64,000 nucleotides of DNA from NCBI RefSeq assembly GCF_009650095.1, contig NZ_CP045915.1:620001-684000 (forward strand). Reading direction: 5' to 3'. A program made the translations under genes and the position numbers. The DNA comes from Gracilibacillus salitolerans (GTDB lineage: Bacteria > Bacillota > Bacilli > Bacillales > Amphibacillaceae). Shown in pieces: positions 52,224-61,401 of this stretch. Below the pieces are notes generated by a model. The model was given only the letters and a program-made list of their open reading frames with translations, was not told the DNA's origin and did not search any database. Every line of letters begins with the position of its first letter. Within the stretch, counting starts at the first letter, position 1.

Positions 52224-52582
52224 GTGTTTTTAGTAACGAGTAATTATTAAAAGCTGTAATTGTGTGTATTTGTCATTTAATCTTTGTGTGTTTTGGCGGT
52301 ATATTATAATAGATGAGGAATAATTCCGATTCCGTCATTGTTAAAGTTTTTATTCAACAAACGGTACAGATTGTGGAGTAACTCTTATATTGCGTAGTAG
52401 ACGTATACTGTGCAGTAAAGTTCTTCATTTTTAATGGACTTTTTGTAAGAATGTACTTAAGCTAACTGAACAGGTAAGTTCAATAAAAAATGATTTCCTG
52501 TAAGTCGAAATAGGAGGAATTATAGATCTATTGACGTTTTTTACTGTGTTTTTAATCCCTTTTTCTTGTGTCCAAATCAGCA

Positions 52583-52612
52583 TGAGTATTCATCGAACAC
52601 AAATACATAAAA
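52583..52612 (+). promoter_or_regulatory. Possible sigma-G promoter of the germination operon
   Basis: TGAGTA, a 17-base spacer, then CATAAAA, similar to the forespore sigma-G pattern TGAATA-N17-CATACTA, 69 bases before the start. Known ger operons are sigma-G dependent. The match is partial. Confidence 0.4.
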
Positions 52613-52680
52613 CACCAGAAATTGCCTAAACTAACCAAGAATAATACTTGATTGTTTTCATATGGGGAGGTGAGTGTTCC

Positions 52681-54177
52681 TTGCGGAATTTCATAAAACA
52701 AAAAAACAATTCAATACATAATTTGTTTAAAGAGGTTTCTAAATCTGATGATTTTTACCAATTTTCCACTAAAAACCTCAATGAGTCACCCATATATTTT
52801 TCCTATTATAAGAGCCTTATTGATGAAAAAAAAATTCATCATCATCTCCTTCCATATATTCAATCTACAGAGGAGGTATTTACAGAACTTACGGATGTAA
52901 TGAATACCATACCTATAGAAGATCGAGAAATCACTTCCGATGCTAAAGTATTCATAAACAAACTGACAAAAGGCTACATTTTTATTCATTTAACGAAAAC
53001 TCCTGAGAATGGTATTTTGGTTAATCTTTCGAATGGAACGAAGGGTTATAGAGATTTTAATGATGCTGAAAATGAATATAGTGTAATCGGACCAAATGTG
53101 GGCTTTGTCGAAGATCTTGATACAAACCTCAGCCTATTAAGAAGGCAAATTACATCCGACGATCTTGTTTTTAAAGAATTTACTAAAGGATCTCTTTCAA
53201 ATACTCGGGTTATGATTGGATATATTGATGGAATTGCAAATCCACAGCACATTCAAACAATGAAACAACGTATTGAGGATTTAGATATGGATGTTATATT
53301 CGATAGTTCAGTTCTAGATCAGATTATTTCTGATAACTCAAATACACCTTTTCCGCTATTTATGTCTACAGAACGTTTAGATCGTACAAAGTTTATGCTT
53401 TTAAGTGGACAAGTAATCGTTATTAGTGACGGTTCACCTTATGTTATCGCAGGACCTACCAGTATATTTAACTTTTTTATATCACCAGAGGATTATTACT
53501 CACCGTGGCCAGTAGGGTCTTTCTTTCGATTAATACGATTTATAGGTGTCCTTTTTTCAATTTTTGCAACATCATTATATGTCGCAGTATTAACACACCA
53601 TTATGCAATCATTCCGGAAGATCTGTTAACTCCGTTAATCATGTCAAGGGCAAATGTCCCGTTTCCTCCTTTACTGGAAGCTTTATTTTTAGAAATTACA
53701 ATAGAACTCTTGAGAGAAGCAGGAGCCAGACTTCCGACAAAAGTAGGCCAAACTCTGGGAATTGTTGGAGGTATTGTAATTGGGCAAGCTGCTGTTCAAG
53801 CTGCACTTACAAGTAACATTTTATTAATCATCGTAGCTCTTTCAGCACTTGCTTCTTTTACTACTCCTACTTTCAAGATGTCTAATACGATTCGGATATT
53901 AAGATTCCCACTTATTCTCTTAGCTGCAATATGGGGAGGTTTTGGGGTAACCCTGGGTCTTACTTTTATCCTGTGCCATCTAATAAGGTTAAAATCTCTT
54001 GGCACACCCTATTTGGCACCTCTATACCCATTCAGGTACAGAGATCTAAACGATAGTTTTATTCGGTCTTCTTTAAGTGTCACGACTAAACGGTATACCT
54101 TCTTTAGACCTCTAAAGTTGCATAGGTACAATGTCAAAAAGCATAAAGATATCGAGGATGACTATAATAACGAATAA
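52681..54177 (+). CDS. gerKA: Spore germination receptor A subunit (GerA/GerKA family)
   Basis: 498-residue GerAA-type receptor subunit. It has an N-terminal hydrophilic domain (1-240) with the family features IGYIDGIANPQHI and PFPLFMSTERLDR, then five or six membrane helices. These include SPWPVGSFFRLIRFIGVL and the conserved PFPPLLEALFLEITIELLREAGARLP. TTG at 52681 is 10 bases after GGGGAGG. An upstream TTG at 52648 has no ribosome site. With the next two genes it forms a nutrient germinant receptor in the inner spore membrane. The symbol is given for the A-C-B order of gerK. Confidence 0.9.
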   Translation: MRNFIKQKNNSIHNLFKEVSKSDDFYQFSTKNLNESPIYFSYYKSLIDEKKIHHHLLPYIQSTEEVFTELTDVMNTIPIEDREITSDAKVFINKLTKGYIFIHLTKTPENGILVNLSNGTKGYRDFNDAENEYSVIGPNVGFVEDLDTNLSLLRRQITSDDLVFKEFTKGSLSNTRVMIGYIDGIANPQHIQTMKQRIEDLDMDVIFDSSVLDQIISDNSNTPFPLFMSTERLDRTKFMLLSGQVIVISDGSPYVIAGPTSIFNFFISPEDYYSPWPVGSFFRLIRFIGVLFSIFATSLYVAVLTHHYAIIPEDLLTPLIMSRANVPFPPLLEALFLEITIELLREAGARLPTKVGQTLGIVGGIVIGQAAVQAALTSNILLIIVALSALASFTTPTFKMSNTIRILRFPLILLAAIWGGFGVTLGLTFILCHLIRLKSLGTPYLAPLYPFRYRDLNDSFIRSSLSVTTKRYTFFRPLKLHRYNVKKHKDIEDDYNNE

Positions 54178-54206
54178 CTTATTTCTTTTTCAAGAGGTTG
54201 TGGGCC

Positions 54207-55274
54207 ATGATGAAATTTTTAAAAATCCTATGTGTCCTGTTGTTAATAGTAGGATGCTCTAGGAATAAAATAGTCGAGGATATAAAAATAATTGAATCAT
54301 TAGGCTATGATCTTGAAGATGATAAAATAAAAGGGAGCGCCTCTTTCCATGTTCATTATGAAAAACCAGCAGAGGCACCAGTAAAGCTTCTTACAGCAAA
54401 ATCCGAAACTGTAAATGGAATATTTACGACGTTTACGCAACAAGTACCACACCCTGTTGCAATTGGAAAAACAAGAACAATATTAATGGGAGAACCTTTT
54501 GCAAAAGAAGGCATTAAAGATTTAATGGGTACTCTTGTCAGAGACCCAATGATGGAAAACATTGCAACAGTGGTAATATCAAAGCAGGATGCTGCTGAAG
54601 TTCTTAATCTTGCTATGAGATATCCACCCTATTATCTCTCTGATGTAATTGAACAAAATATAAAATACGGGAATACGCCGCGAACGAACATTCATACAGC
54701 ATTAAATCAATATTTTGGTACTGGACAAGATGTTTACTTGCCGGTCTTAACCATTTATGAATCTGAAAAGATAATGGTTGATGGTTTAGGAATTTTTAAA
54801 GGTGACAAATTGGTGATGCACCTTCAAGATAGAGAAGCGTTCCTCTTTAAGATCATTAAAGACAAAAATATGAGTGGTACTTATGAATTCATCAGCGAAC
54901 AGAAAGAGAAAATCTTTCTAAAAATTATGTATGGAAAACGAAAAGTCTCCATTAAAAATACTCATCAAAAGCCACAGGTGAAAATTAAACTTGATTTGTT
55001 TGCTCATATTGAAGATTACCCAAGCTCTCTTGATCTTTCTAAAAAGAAAGATGTAGATAAATTATCTACAAAGATCGAAAAAGAATTAAGCACAAAAATT
55101 GAAAAGTTATTGGAAGAGTTTAAAGAGGAACAGGTAGATCCTGTGGGATTTGGAGATTTAGTTAGAAGTGAAAAACGAGATTGGACGCAAGATAGCTTTA
55201 ATGATCAATACCCAAATTTAGAATTTGAAATTGAAACGAAGATGAACTTTTTACCGACGGGAGTGGATGGATAG
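54207..55274 (+). CDS. gerKC: Spore germination receptor C subunit, lipoprotein (Ger(x)C)
   Basis: 355-residue GerAC-type lipoprotein. The signal ends LLLIVGC, with Cys near residue 16 to be lipidated. The Ger(x)C core has RTILMGEPFAKEGIKDLMGTLVRDPMM, and the C-terminal domain ends with DLVRSEKRDWTQDSFNDQYPNLEFEI. ATG at 54207 (or 54210) is behind AGAGG. Its stop overlaps the GTG start of the B subunit (TAGTG). Confidence 0.88.
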   Translation: MMKFLKILCVLLLIVGCSRNKIVEDIKIIESLGYDLEDDKIKGSASFHVHYEKPAEAPVKLLTAKSETVNGIFTTFTQQVPHPVAIGKTRTILMGEPFAKEGIKDLMGTLVRDPMMENIATVVISKQDAAEVLNLAMRYPPYYLSDVIEQNIKYGNTPRTNIHTALNQYFGTGQDVYLPVLTIYESEKIMVDGLGIFKGDKLVMHLQDREAFLFKIIKDKNMSGTYEFISEQKEKIFLKIMYGKRKVSIKNTHQKPQVKIKLDLFAHIEDYPSSLDLSKKKDVDKLSTKIEKELSTKIEKLLEEFKEEQVDPVGFGDLVRSEKRDWTQDSFNDQYPNLEFEIETKMNFLPTGVDG

Positions 55275-56371
55275 TGGAGCAAAAAATTAACCAAAACTAT
55301 TTAGTATCTACTTTTTTTGTTTTCTTTTTGATTCACTCCTCTCAAACAGGAATTGGTCTTCTGAGCTTTCAGAATACGATTATTGAAAATGCTGGACATG
55401 ATTCATGGATCTCAGTTATTATCACTGGTCTAAGCCTTCATATTATATTATGGATGATACTAAAAATGGTTAGTAACCCTACCAAAGACTTGTTAAAAAT
55501 CCATCAAATTTCGTTTGGTGAAAAAATCGGGAATTTTTTATCGGTTATTGTAATTGGATACTTTTTACTTTTGGCTCTTACCGTTTTTCGTACTTATATA
55601 GAAGCTATACAGGTATGGGTATTCCCAATGATCAAAACTTGGGAGCTTAGCCTAGGGTTAGCATGTCTAATCATTTATATCATTACCGGAGGATTCCGAA
55701 CATTGACGGGAATAAGCTTCCTAGGAGTGGTTCTACCTTCTATTCTTCTGTTAACGTTATATTTTCCTTTACAATATGCTAATTTTAGAAACCTAATGCC
55801 GGTTTTTAACCATTCAATTCTGGAAATAGCTCAATCCTCTAAAGCATCTTCCCTTATATTTATTGGGTTTGAGTCCTTGTTGATTTACTTCCCATTTATT
55901 AAGCACCCTTCTAAATCTGCAAAATGGGCACATGGAGCATTAGCATTTACAACTTTCATATATCTATTAGTTACATTAATAACCTTCGTTTATTTTAGCC
56001 AAGGTCAACTTAAGCATACATTATGGCCGACATTAGCCATGATTAAGATTGTTGAATTTACTTTTATCATGCGAATTGAATTTATTTTTATCTTTACTTG
56101 GCTTTTGGTTATACTTCCAACCGTCTGTATTCCAATCTGGTGTTGTACGAGGATCTTAAAGAAAATAACGAAAATTAAACCAAGGAAATCATTATATACG
56201 ATTATGCTATTCATATTACTTTGTAGCATCTTTATTGATGACCATCTGAAAGTAGATGCACTAAGGAAATTCACCTCAGAGGTAGGTTTCTATTTTATAT
56301 ATAGCTACATTCCACTCTTATTTGCCATTTATTCCCTACGTAAAAGCAAATTTAAAAGCTCTGAGTATTAA
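55274..56371 (+). CDS. gerKB: Spore germination receptor B subunit (endospore permease, GerAB family)
   Basis: 365-residue integral membrane protein with about ten helices of the APC-transporter fold, the usual GerAB form. It has an N-terminal FFLIHSSQTGIGLLSF helix and a TFRTYIEA-like loop (TVFRTYIEAIQVWVFP). This subunit is thought to bind the germinant. GTG start, coupled to the C subunit. No clear terminator follows, and the 217 bases to the tautomerase remnant contain only fragments. Confidence 0.88.
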   Translation: MEQKINQNYLVSTFFVFFLIHSSQTGIGLLSFQNTIIENAGHDSWISVIITGLSLHIILWMILKMVSNPTKDLLKIHQISFGEKIGNFLSVIVIGYFLLLALTVFRTYIEAIQVWVFPMIKTWELSLGLACLIIYIITGGFRTLTGISFLGVVLPSILLLTLYFPLQYANFRNLMPVFNHSILEIAQSSKASSLIFIGFESLLIYFPFIKHPSKSAKWAHGALAFTTFIYLLVTLITFVYFSQGQLKHTLWPTLAMIKIVEFTFIMRIEFIFIFTWLLVILPTVCIPIWCCTRILKKITKIKPRKSLYTIMLFILLCSIFIDDHLKVDALRKFTSEVGFYFIYSYIPLLFAIYSLRKSKFKSSEY

Positions 56372-56587
56372 GTTCAATGAAAACCTAGAAAATAGCTACT
56401 TTGAAGAATCTGGTGTTTAAGTAATTCAAAAGTTTTTCTATGTTCATTTTTCGACTTTAGTTATCTTACTGCTATTTATGCAGTTAGTACTAATTGGAGC
56501 AATGTTTCTAGTAAGCGGAATTCAATATGACCCAGTACCAAACATGGTAAGTTCTCCATTAAAATAATATTGAAAGAAAGAATATTC

Positions 56588-56763
56588 ATGCCATACGTAA
56601 ATATTAAAATGACAATAGAAGATGCTACTCCCCAAAAAAACGTGAGCTTATAAAATGCACAACACAATTACTTGTCTATGTCTTATGGAAAAATCCAAAC
56701 ACAACTGTAGAAATGATTGATAAAGTTGATACTGGTAATTTTTCCCTGCTTTTCTTCAACTAA
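56588..56763 (+). pseudogene. 4-oxalocrotonate tautomerase-like gene, frameshifted
   Basis: The start reads MPYVNIKMTIEDATP with the N-terminal Pro used by this family as catalytic base. At the run CCCCAAAAAAACG the frame is lost, and the next frame continues KKRELIKCTTQLLVYVLWKNPNTTVEMIDKVDTGNF. Together this is a near full-length 4-OT family protein of about 58 residues. The remaining DNA from 56764 to 57089 has no gene I can support. Confidence 0.75.
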
Positions 56764-57103
56764 ACTGATTCTATACTCAATAAAAAAGTCCTACTCCTTC
56801 TTGAAGGAAAGCCCCCGTTTGTTGAACAAATATCTTGATTGTTTCAGACAGTTCTTTATATTGATTTGATTGTATTTCTTTTCGACTTTTTGAAGGAAGT
56901 TCGTTTTAGATATTAACTTCAATATTTTTGAATCATTATATTACCAACATCAGTTTGGTCAGATATATAAAATGTTGTTCCTTTTCGAAAGGTTCAATCC
57001 TAACACGGAAACTCTATGTGTGTTTAGGAAGAATTACTGATTCATGAATAATCAAGAATTTTATTGACAAACTAAAAAGAATTAGGTCTTGAGGGGGTAT
57101 AAA

Positions 57104-58063
57104 ATGAACGTAAATGAATTAGGATTCCTTTGGTACTTACAATCAAGTTCAAACATGATCAATTTATTATTAAAATATCTTAGTGAAACTTCTGAGGATA
57201 CTGATTTAAGAAATATTTTAAATGAAATGTATGAAATCTCTATATATCAAGAACAAGAGGCTACTCAATTATTGTCTGAGGAAGGTTATAAAGATACACC
57301 GTTCTTCAGGGAAGATGATATATATAGATCAACAACAAAGCTATTTTCAGACCAATTAATTATAGAAATCTTAAAGCATATAACGAGTAATGGATTGCGA
57401 CCGCTTGCTGTTCAATATGTTGAATTAACAGATTATAAAGTAAAAAATTTTTATAAAAAACTACTCAATGATGTAATTCAATTAGATTTTTCTTTATTAA
57501 AATTACTTAATGATAAAGATTTATTACAAAATAATTCCTTCTCTTACAAAAAAGCAGATGAAAGGGATGGGAAACTATTCAAAGTTGCATCAACTCAGCA
57601 ACGGCCACTTAATGCGATAGAATTGGCAAATATGTTCAGTTCCCTTCAATGTAACAATGTTGGAGTTGCTCTTTGTATCGGTTTTTCTGAAGTCGTAGAG
57701 GATATGGACACAAAGAAATTTATACTAGATGGGAAAAAGTTAGCATTTTATCAATCAGCCACTTTATCTGATATCTATAGAGAAAATGGAATTCCAACTA
57801 CAACTGGACTAGAGGCTCACGTTAATAAAGTAAAGGAATCACCTTTTTCAGATAAATTAATGGCGAACTTAATAATGTTCCTAAATCCAGTAAGTATAAG
57901 CAATCTACAAAATGCAGTGGTATCCAGTTATAAAAAGGATCATATAGATTCTTTAAAGGAACTAATCAAAATGGTTGAAGACTACTCAGAGAAAGGGCTG
58001 AAGTTATTAATAAGGAAAAATTGGTTTAATGAACCACCTGTGTCTAATTGGTCACATAAATAG
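57104..58063 (+). CDS. DUF3231 protein
   Basis: 319-residue helical protein made of two similar halves. Each has a helical bundle with the pattern of DUF3231: an early segment like NELGFLWYLQSSSNMINLLLKYL, and the C-terminal ending EKGLKLLIRKNWFNEPP. Such proteins are abundant in Bacillus, often near spore or stress genes. Function is unknown. GAGGGGG precedes the ATG at 57104. It stands alone between remnants, and codon use is more AT-rich than in the core genes. Confidence 0.75.
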   Translation: MNVNELGFLWYLQSSSNMINLLLKYLSETSEDTDLRNILNEMYEISIYQEQEATQLLSEEGYKDTPFFREDDIYRSTTKLFSDQLIIEILKHITSNGLRPLAVQYVELTDYKVKNFYKKLLNDVIQLDFSLLKLLNDKDLLQNNSFSYKKADERDGKLFKVASTQQRPLNAIELANMFSSLQCNNVGVALCIGFSEVVEDMDTKKFILDGKKLAFYQSATLSDIYRENGIPTTTGLEAHVNKVKESPFSDKLMANLIMFLNPVSISNLQNAVVSSYKKDHIDSLKELIKMVEDYSEKGLKLLIRKNWFNEPPVSNWSHK

Positions 58064-58213
58064 AAACGGTGGCAGGTGCTAATCAAGAAATGGTAATAAG
58101 ATAGTCTTTTTTCGGGTGCTTATGTTTAAGAAGAACAACTAACAAAAAATTTATCTGCTGCACAGTACAACGATACTATGCAATAGCGCATTTTAATGTA
58201 GAAGGAGACTTTT

Positions 58214-58336
58214 ATGCCGAAACATTCAGGTTGAAAAGTAGGAAAAGCAGGAAAAACCTTATCTACATCTAAAGCTAAAAAGCAAAAAAGTCAGGCAGCA
58301 AAGACGTTAAATAAGCATAAGAACAAAATGCATTAA
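58214..58336 (+). pseudogene. Small Lys-rich conserved ORF with internal TGA
   Basis: A 41-codon frame with a strong ribosome site (GAAGGAGA) and ATG at 58214. It reads MPKHSG, TGA, then KVGKAGKTLSTSKAKKQKSQ and ends NKHKNKMH. The single TGA at 58232-58234 is the only break, in a position where Gly, Lys or Arg would fit. It looks like a 40-residue basic protein seen in other Bacillaceae (from memory, uncertain). A hairpin with T run at about 58366-58396 follows. Confidence 0.5.
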
Positions 58337-58543
58337 AGACTATCAAAAAATTCATATTTAGTATTTGGGCGCAATTCCAAATGGAGTTGTGTTTTTCTTT
58401 TGTATTTAAGTTATTTAATGTAAGAATACTTTAAACACATACTCACTCACAATACTAATGTCACAATCCTTCGATTACTTACAAGAAAACGAAAGTTCAT
58501 ATAGAATATAGTTAGTATCAAATAAATAGGAGGAGCTGAGTAA

Positions 58544-58732
58544 ATGAGAGTAGCTCAAGATTTAATAAAGCAGTTGGAAGAACTCTATGAAACTTATGAG
58601 CAAGAGGTTAAAGATAAATCAAAAGAAGGTTTATTAACAGATAGTACAGCAAGAACATATCTTCTTCATTCAAGAAACTTTATAAAATGGTGTAAGAATG
58701 ATTTTATCCCAGGAGGAAGGAATTCAAATTAG
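58544..58732 (+). CDS. Small conserved hypothetical protein
   Basis: 62-residue helical protein with N-terminal acidic coiled-coil-like stretch (LIKQLEELYETYEQEVKDKSKEGLL) and the ending TARTYLLHSRNFIKWCKNDFIPGGRN. TAGGAGGAG precedes the ATG at a good distance. The second half resembles short proteins found in many Bacillus genomes, and loosely the core-binding domain of recombinases. I do not know a function. It lies upstream of the candidate small RNA. Confidence 0.65.
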   Translation: MRVAQDLIKQLEELYETYEQEVKDKSKEGLLTDSTARTYLLHSRNFIKWCKNDFIPGGRNSN

Positions 58733-58894
58733 AAGGATTTAGTTTTTGAAATTGTTTATGTTATAGCCAATTCTACGATAAACAAATAAAATCATTATCT
58801 AAAGAACTAACCTCTTTAATTATTCCATTTTTCCGCAATCAGGCGCGTTGTGCAAATTTGTATAAAAATAAATATTTTATGCTATAATAAAATT

Positions 58895-58998
58895 GTGGTG
58901 AAGTAAGGATTTAACCCTTACCTTCAAGAGTTGTTTTGTGAATCCTTTTCCGTTCGGTGCGGAGAAGGCAAAAAGTCATGAATATTCATGACTTTTTT
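58895..58998 (+). ncRNA. Candidate small structured RNA with own promoter and terminator
   Basis: Extended -10 TGCTATAAT at 58880-58888, then about 104 bases with three hairpins: GAAGTAAGG/CCTTACCTTC (58900-58925), CCTTTTCCG/CGGAGAAGG (58944-58968), and AAAAGTCATGA/TCATGACTTTT with a T run (58971-58997). No ORF fits. The third hairpin can also terminate the converging integrase gene. Confidence 0.45.
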
Positions 58999-59006
58999 GT
59001 TTGTAA

Positions 59007-59866
59007 TCACAGATATTTATTATTTGAAATATTTTCCGAGAGGTCCTTCATTAAATTACTGAACTTAGTGGAAGCCTCTTTTTTAATGTTCTTTGTCATG
59101 TGGGCATAAATGTCCATAGTTGTACTAATGTCACTGTGGCCCAAACGTTCTTGTATTTCTTTAATGTGTACATTAGCCTCAATTAATAATGAAGTATGTG
59201 TATGTCTGAATGAGTGAGGTGTTACATGCTTTTTAATGATAGTTTTCTTTAACAGCCTATTCATTCTAATAGCAATATGTTTAATTGTTTTAGGATATCC
59301 TTCATTAGTTGCGAAGATAAACTTATTATCATTATAAAATGGTTTGTTTTCTTTTTTGATTTTATCCTGTTCGTTTCTATGTATTTTAAGAAGATCAATT
59401 AATATCGGGTCAATTGTTATTGTGCGGATAGATCCTTCTGTTTTTGGTGTAAGTAATTGATACTTTAATTTATTATTAGTTGGATTGTAATACGTTTTAT
59501 ATATCCTTAATGTTTGATTGTTAAAATCGATATCAGGCCATTTTAAAGCTATCATTTCACCGATACGCAGACCTGTATATGCTAACATAGTGAAAGCCAG
59601 TAAATCGCCTTCAAGACCATCTTTGTTTGCTATTGTAAGTAATTCTTCTAGTTCCTCCTTTTCGAGAAACTTTTCATGTATTGAATCGCCTTTTTCAAGT
59701 TCTGATACAGTTGTTTTTTTTTGGTAGTTTAATACTTTTAGTGGGTGCATTTTTAATTAATTTTAGTGAGAGAGCATACTCAAAAACCATGGTTGCAGAA
59801 GTATGAATACTTGAAACATAGTTTGTACTGAATTTATTAGAAAGTTGGTCTATTGTATCGGTGGTT
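59007..59866 (-). pseudogene. Tyrosine recombinase (integrase), disrupted
   Basis: The open part (59007-59720) holds the catalytic domain: TGLRIGEM (Arg), HSFRHTHTSLL (His-x-x-Arg) and the Tyr in TTMDIYAHMT. Upstream, the core-binding domain continues in another frame (NYVSSIHTSATMVFEYALSL, IKNAPTKSIKLPKK), with the shift at a run of A near 59713-59720. At 59866 it is cut by the IS3-family element. A further short piece (SLANEIKDHFGT) lies beyond the IS at 61329-61370. The encoded enzyme would have been a phage or ICE-type integrase. It is not functional as it stands. Confidence 0.85.
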
Positions 59867-59888
59867 ACCCCCAAAAGTTAGAGTTTTA

Positions 59889-60755
59889 TTATGCAGCTGA
59901 TTGGCTGGATTGAGTTCGGTATTCGACTGGACTCAATCCGGCCAATTTTGTTTTTGATCGTTCATTGTTATACCAGTCGATATATTCTTCTATCCGTCTT
60001 TTTAATTCTTCATAGCTAACTAATTCTTCCCCATAATACATTTCTTGTTTTAAAATGCCAAAGAAATTCTCTATCGGAGCGTTGTCTGCGCAGGTTGCTT
60101 TACGTGACATGCTTTGGAATACATTATTTTCTTTTAATGTCCTCACCCATTGGTTGTGCTGGTAATGCCAGCCTTGATCGGAATGGATGGTAGTGCGATA
60201 GGTTGCATGATTCTTTATTATCTCTATGGTTTCTCTTAAAGGTTCCATGACAAGATCTAACGTTGGACGTTTCCTGATTTCAAACGCAATAACTTCTCCG
60301 TTATAAAGGTCAAAAATCGGATTTAAATATAGCTTCTCTTCGCCTAGACATTTGAATTCTGTAATGTCGGTTACTAACTTTTGAAGAGGGATAGGTGTGC
60401 TAAAGCGGCGGGATAATCGGTTTTTCGCTACTTTTCCTACGTTTCCTTTATATGAATTGTATTTACGGGATTTTCGCATAAATTTCACACATTTTAATCC
60501 CAGTTCCCGCATAATGCGATACACTTTTTTATGGTTGATAGAATGTCCTAATTTCTTTAATTCTTTCGTGATACGTTTATAACCATAGCGTTCATGAAAT
60601 TTCTTAAATAGGTGTGTAATGAGTTCTTTTAATTCTGTATCCAAGTCTTCTTTCCCAATTTTTTTTACATGATAGTGATAGGTAGCTTCAGGAATACCTA
60701 CAACAACGAATATATCTTTTAATCGGAACCCTTCTTCTTTGAGTTCGAATGCCAC
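59889..60755 (-). CDS. IS3-family transposase OrfB (DDE domain)
   Basis: 288 residues with an HTH_21-like start and the rve integrase core. Catalytic residues are Asp in TDITEF (near 128), Asp in HSDQGWHYQ (near 190) and Glu in APIENFFG (near 228), with the expected K/R later. It is normally made as an OrfAB fusion by -1 frameshifting at the A-rich slip site near 60806-60813. Confidence 0.93.
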   Translation of the reverse strand: MAFELKEEGFRLKDIFVVVGIPEATYHYHVKKIGKEDLDTELKELITHLFKKFHERYGYKRITKELKKLGHSINHKKVYRIMRELGLKCVKFMRKSRKYNSYKGNVGKVAKNRLSRRFSTPIPLQKLVTDITEFKCLGEEKLYLNPIFDLYNGEVIAFEIRKRPTLDLVMEPLRETIEIIKNHATYRTTIHSDQGWHYQHNQWVRTLKENNVFQSMSRKATCADNAPIENFFGILKQEMYYGEELVSYEELKRRIEEYIDWYNNERSKTKLAGLSPVEYRTQSSQSAA

Positions 60756-61282
60756 CTTTGCTTGTGCTTTTCGTGGAACGCATTCGGATTCTCCCGAAAA
60801 GCTCTCAACTTTTTTAGGTAGGCATTTTCTAACCTTAGTAGTTCATTCTCACGTTCTAATTCTTCTTCACGTGATAACTTTTTCTCTTCCTTTTTCTTCG
60901 ATTTATTAGGTTTCTTAGACATAGAAGGTCTCCCCTTTGATCTTGATTTCAGGCCTTCTATCCCTTGTTCACGAAATGCCTTCAACCATCGTGCAATTAA
61001 GGAAGGATTGTTCAAATCAAATTGCAAAGCAGTTTCTAAATAAGAAGCATCTGTCTTTAACATAAATTGTACCGTATCTAATTTAAATTGAACAGAATAC
61101 TTCTCATTCTTTTTTCTCCGTTTTAACCCCTTCATACCCTGCGCTTTATAGGCGTTTACCCAATTTTTTAATGGGGTGGAACTGGGCATATTATATTTTT
61201 TCGACAACGAGTTATATCCAAGATTCCCATACAAATACTCGTTGACAAGCTTTATTTTAAATTCTTCACTATATTTGGCCAT
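60719..61282 (-). CDS. IS3-family transposase OrfA (helix-turn-helix)
   Basis: 187 residues with two HTH segments (YSEEFKIKLVNEYLYGNLGYNSLSKKYN..., and a second around SYLETALQFDLNNPSLIARWLKAF) and a C-terminal leucine zipper (EEELERENELLRLENAYLKKL). This two-HTH form is typical of the IS150 group. The codons CTA AAA AAG inside AYLKKL form the slip site. It overlaps orfB by 37 bases. Confidence 0.92.
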   Translation of the reverse strand: MAKYSEEFKIKLVNEYLYGNLGYNSLSKKYNMPSSTPLKNWVNAYKAQGMKGLKRRKKNEKYSVQFKLDTVQFMLKTDASYLETALQFDLNNPSLIARWLKAFREQGIEGLKSRSKGRPSMSKKPNKSKKKEEKKLSREEELERENELLRLENAYLKKLRAFRENPNAFHEKHKQRWHSNSKKKGSD

Positions 61283-61401
61283 AAAAACACCCCCGAAAGT
61301 TAGATTTTCTACTCTAACTTTCGGGGGTCGGTACCAAAGTGGTCTTTTATTTCGTTAGCTAAGCTTCATGTTAGATTATCTAATATATGATTCTTACATC
61401 C

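Larger units (their letters stand above)
59860..61336 (-). mobile_element. IS3-family (IS150-like) insertion sequence
   Basis: Imperfect ends ACCCCCAAAAGTTAGAG at 59867-59883 and the complement of ACCCCCGAAAGTTAGAG at 61312-61328. The similarity may extend outward to GGT. Exact ends cannot be fixed; ACC next to both ends may be a 3-base target duplication. It contains orfA and orfB in the usual -1 arrangement and lies inside the integrase gene. Both reading frames look intact, so the copy may be active. Confidence 0.85.
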
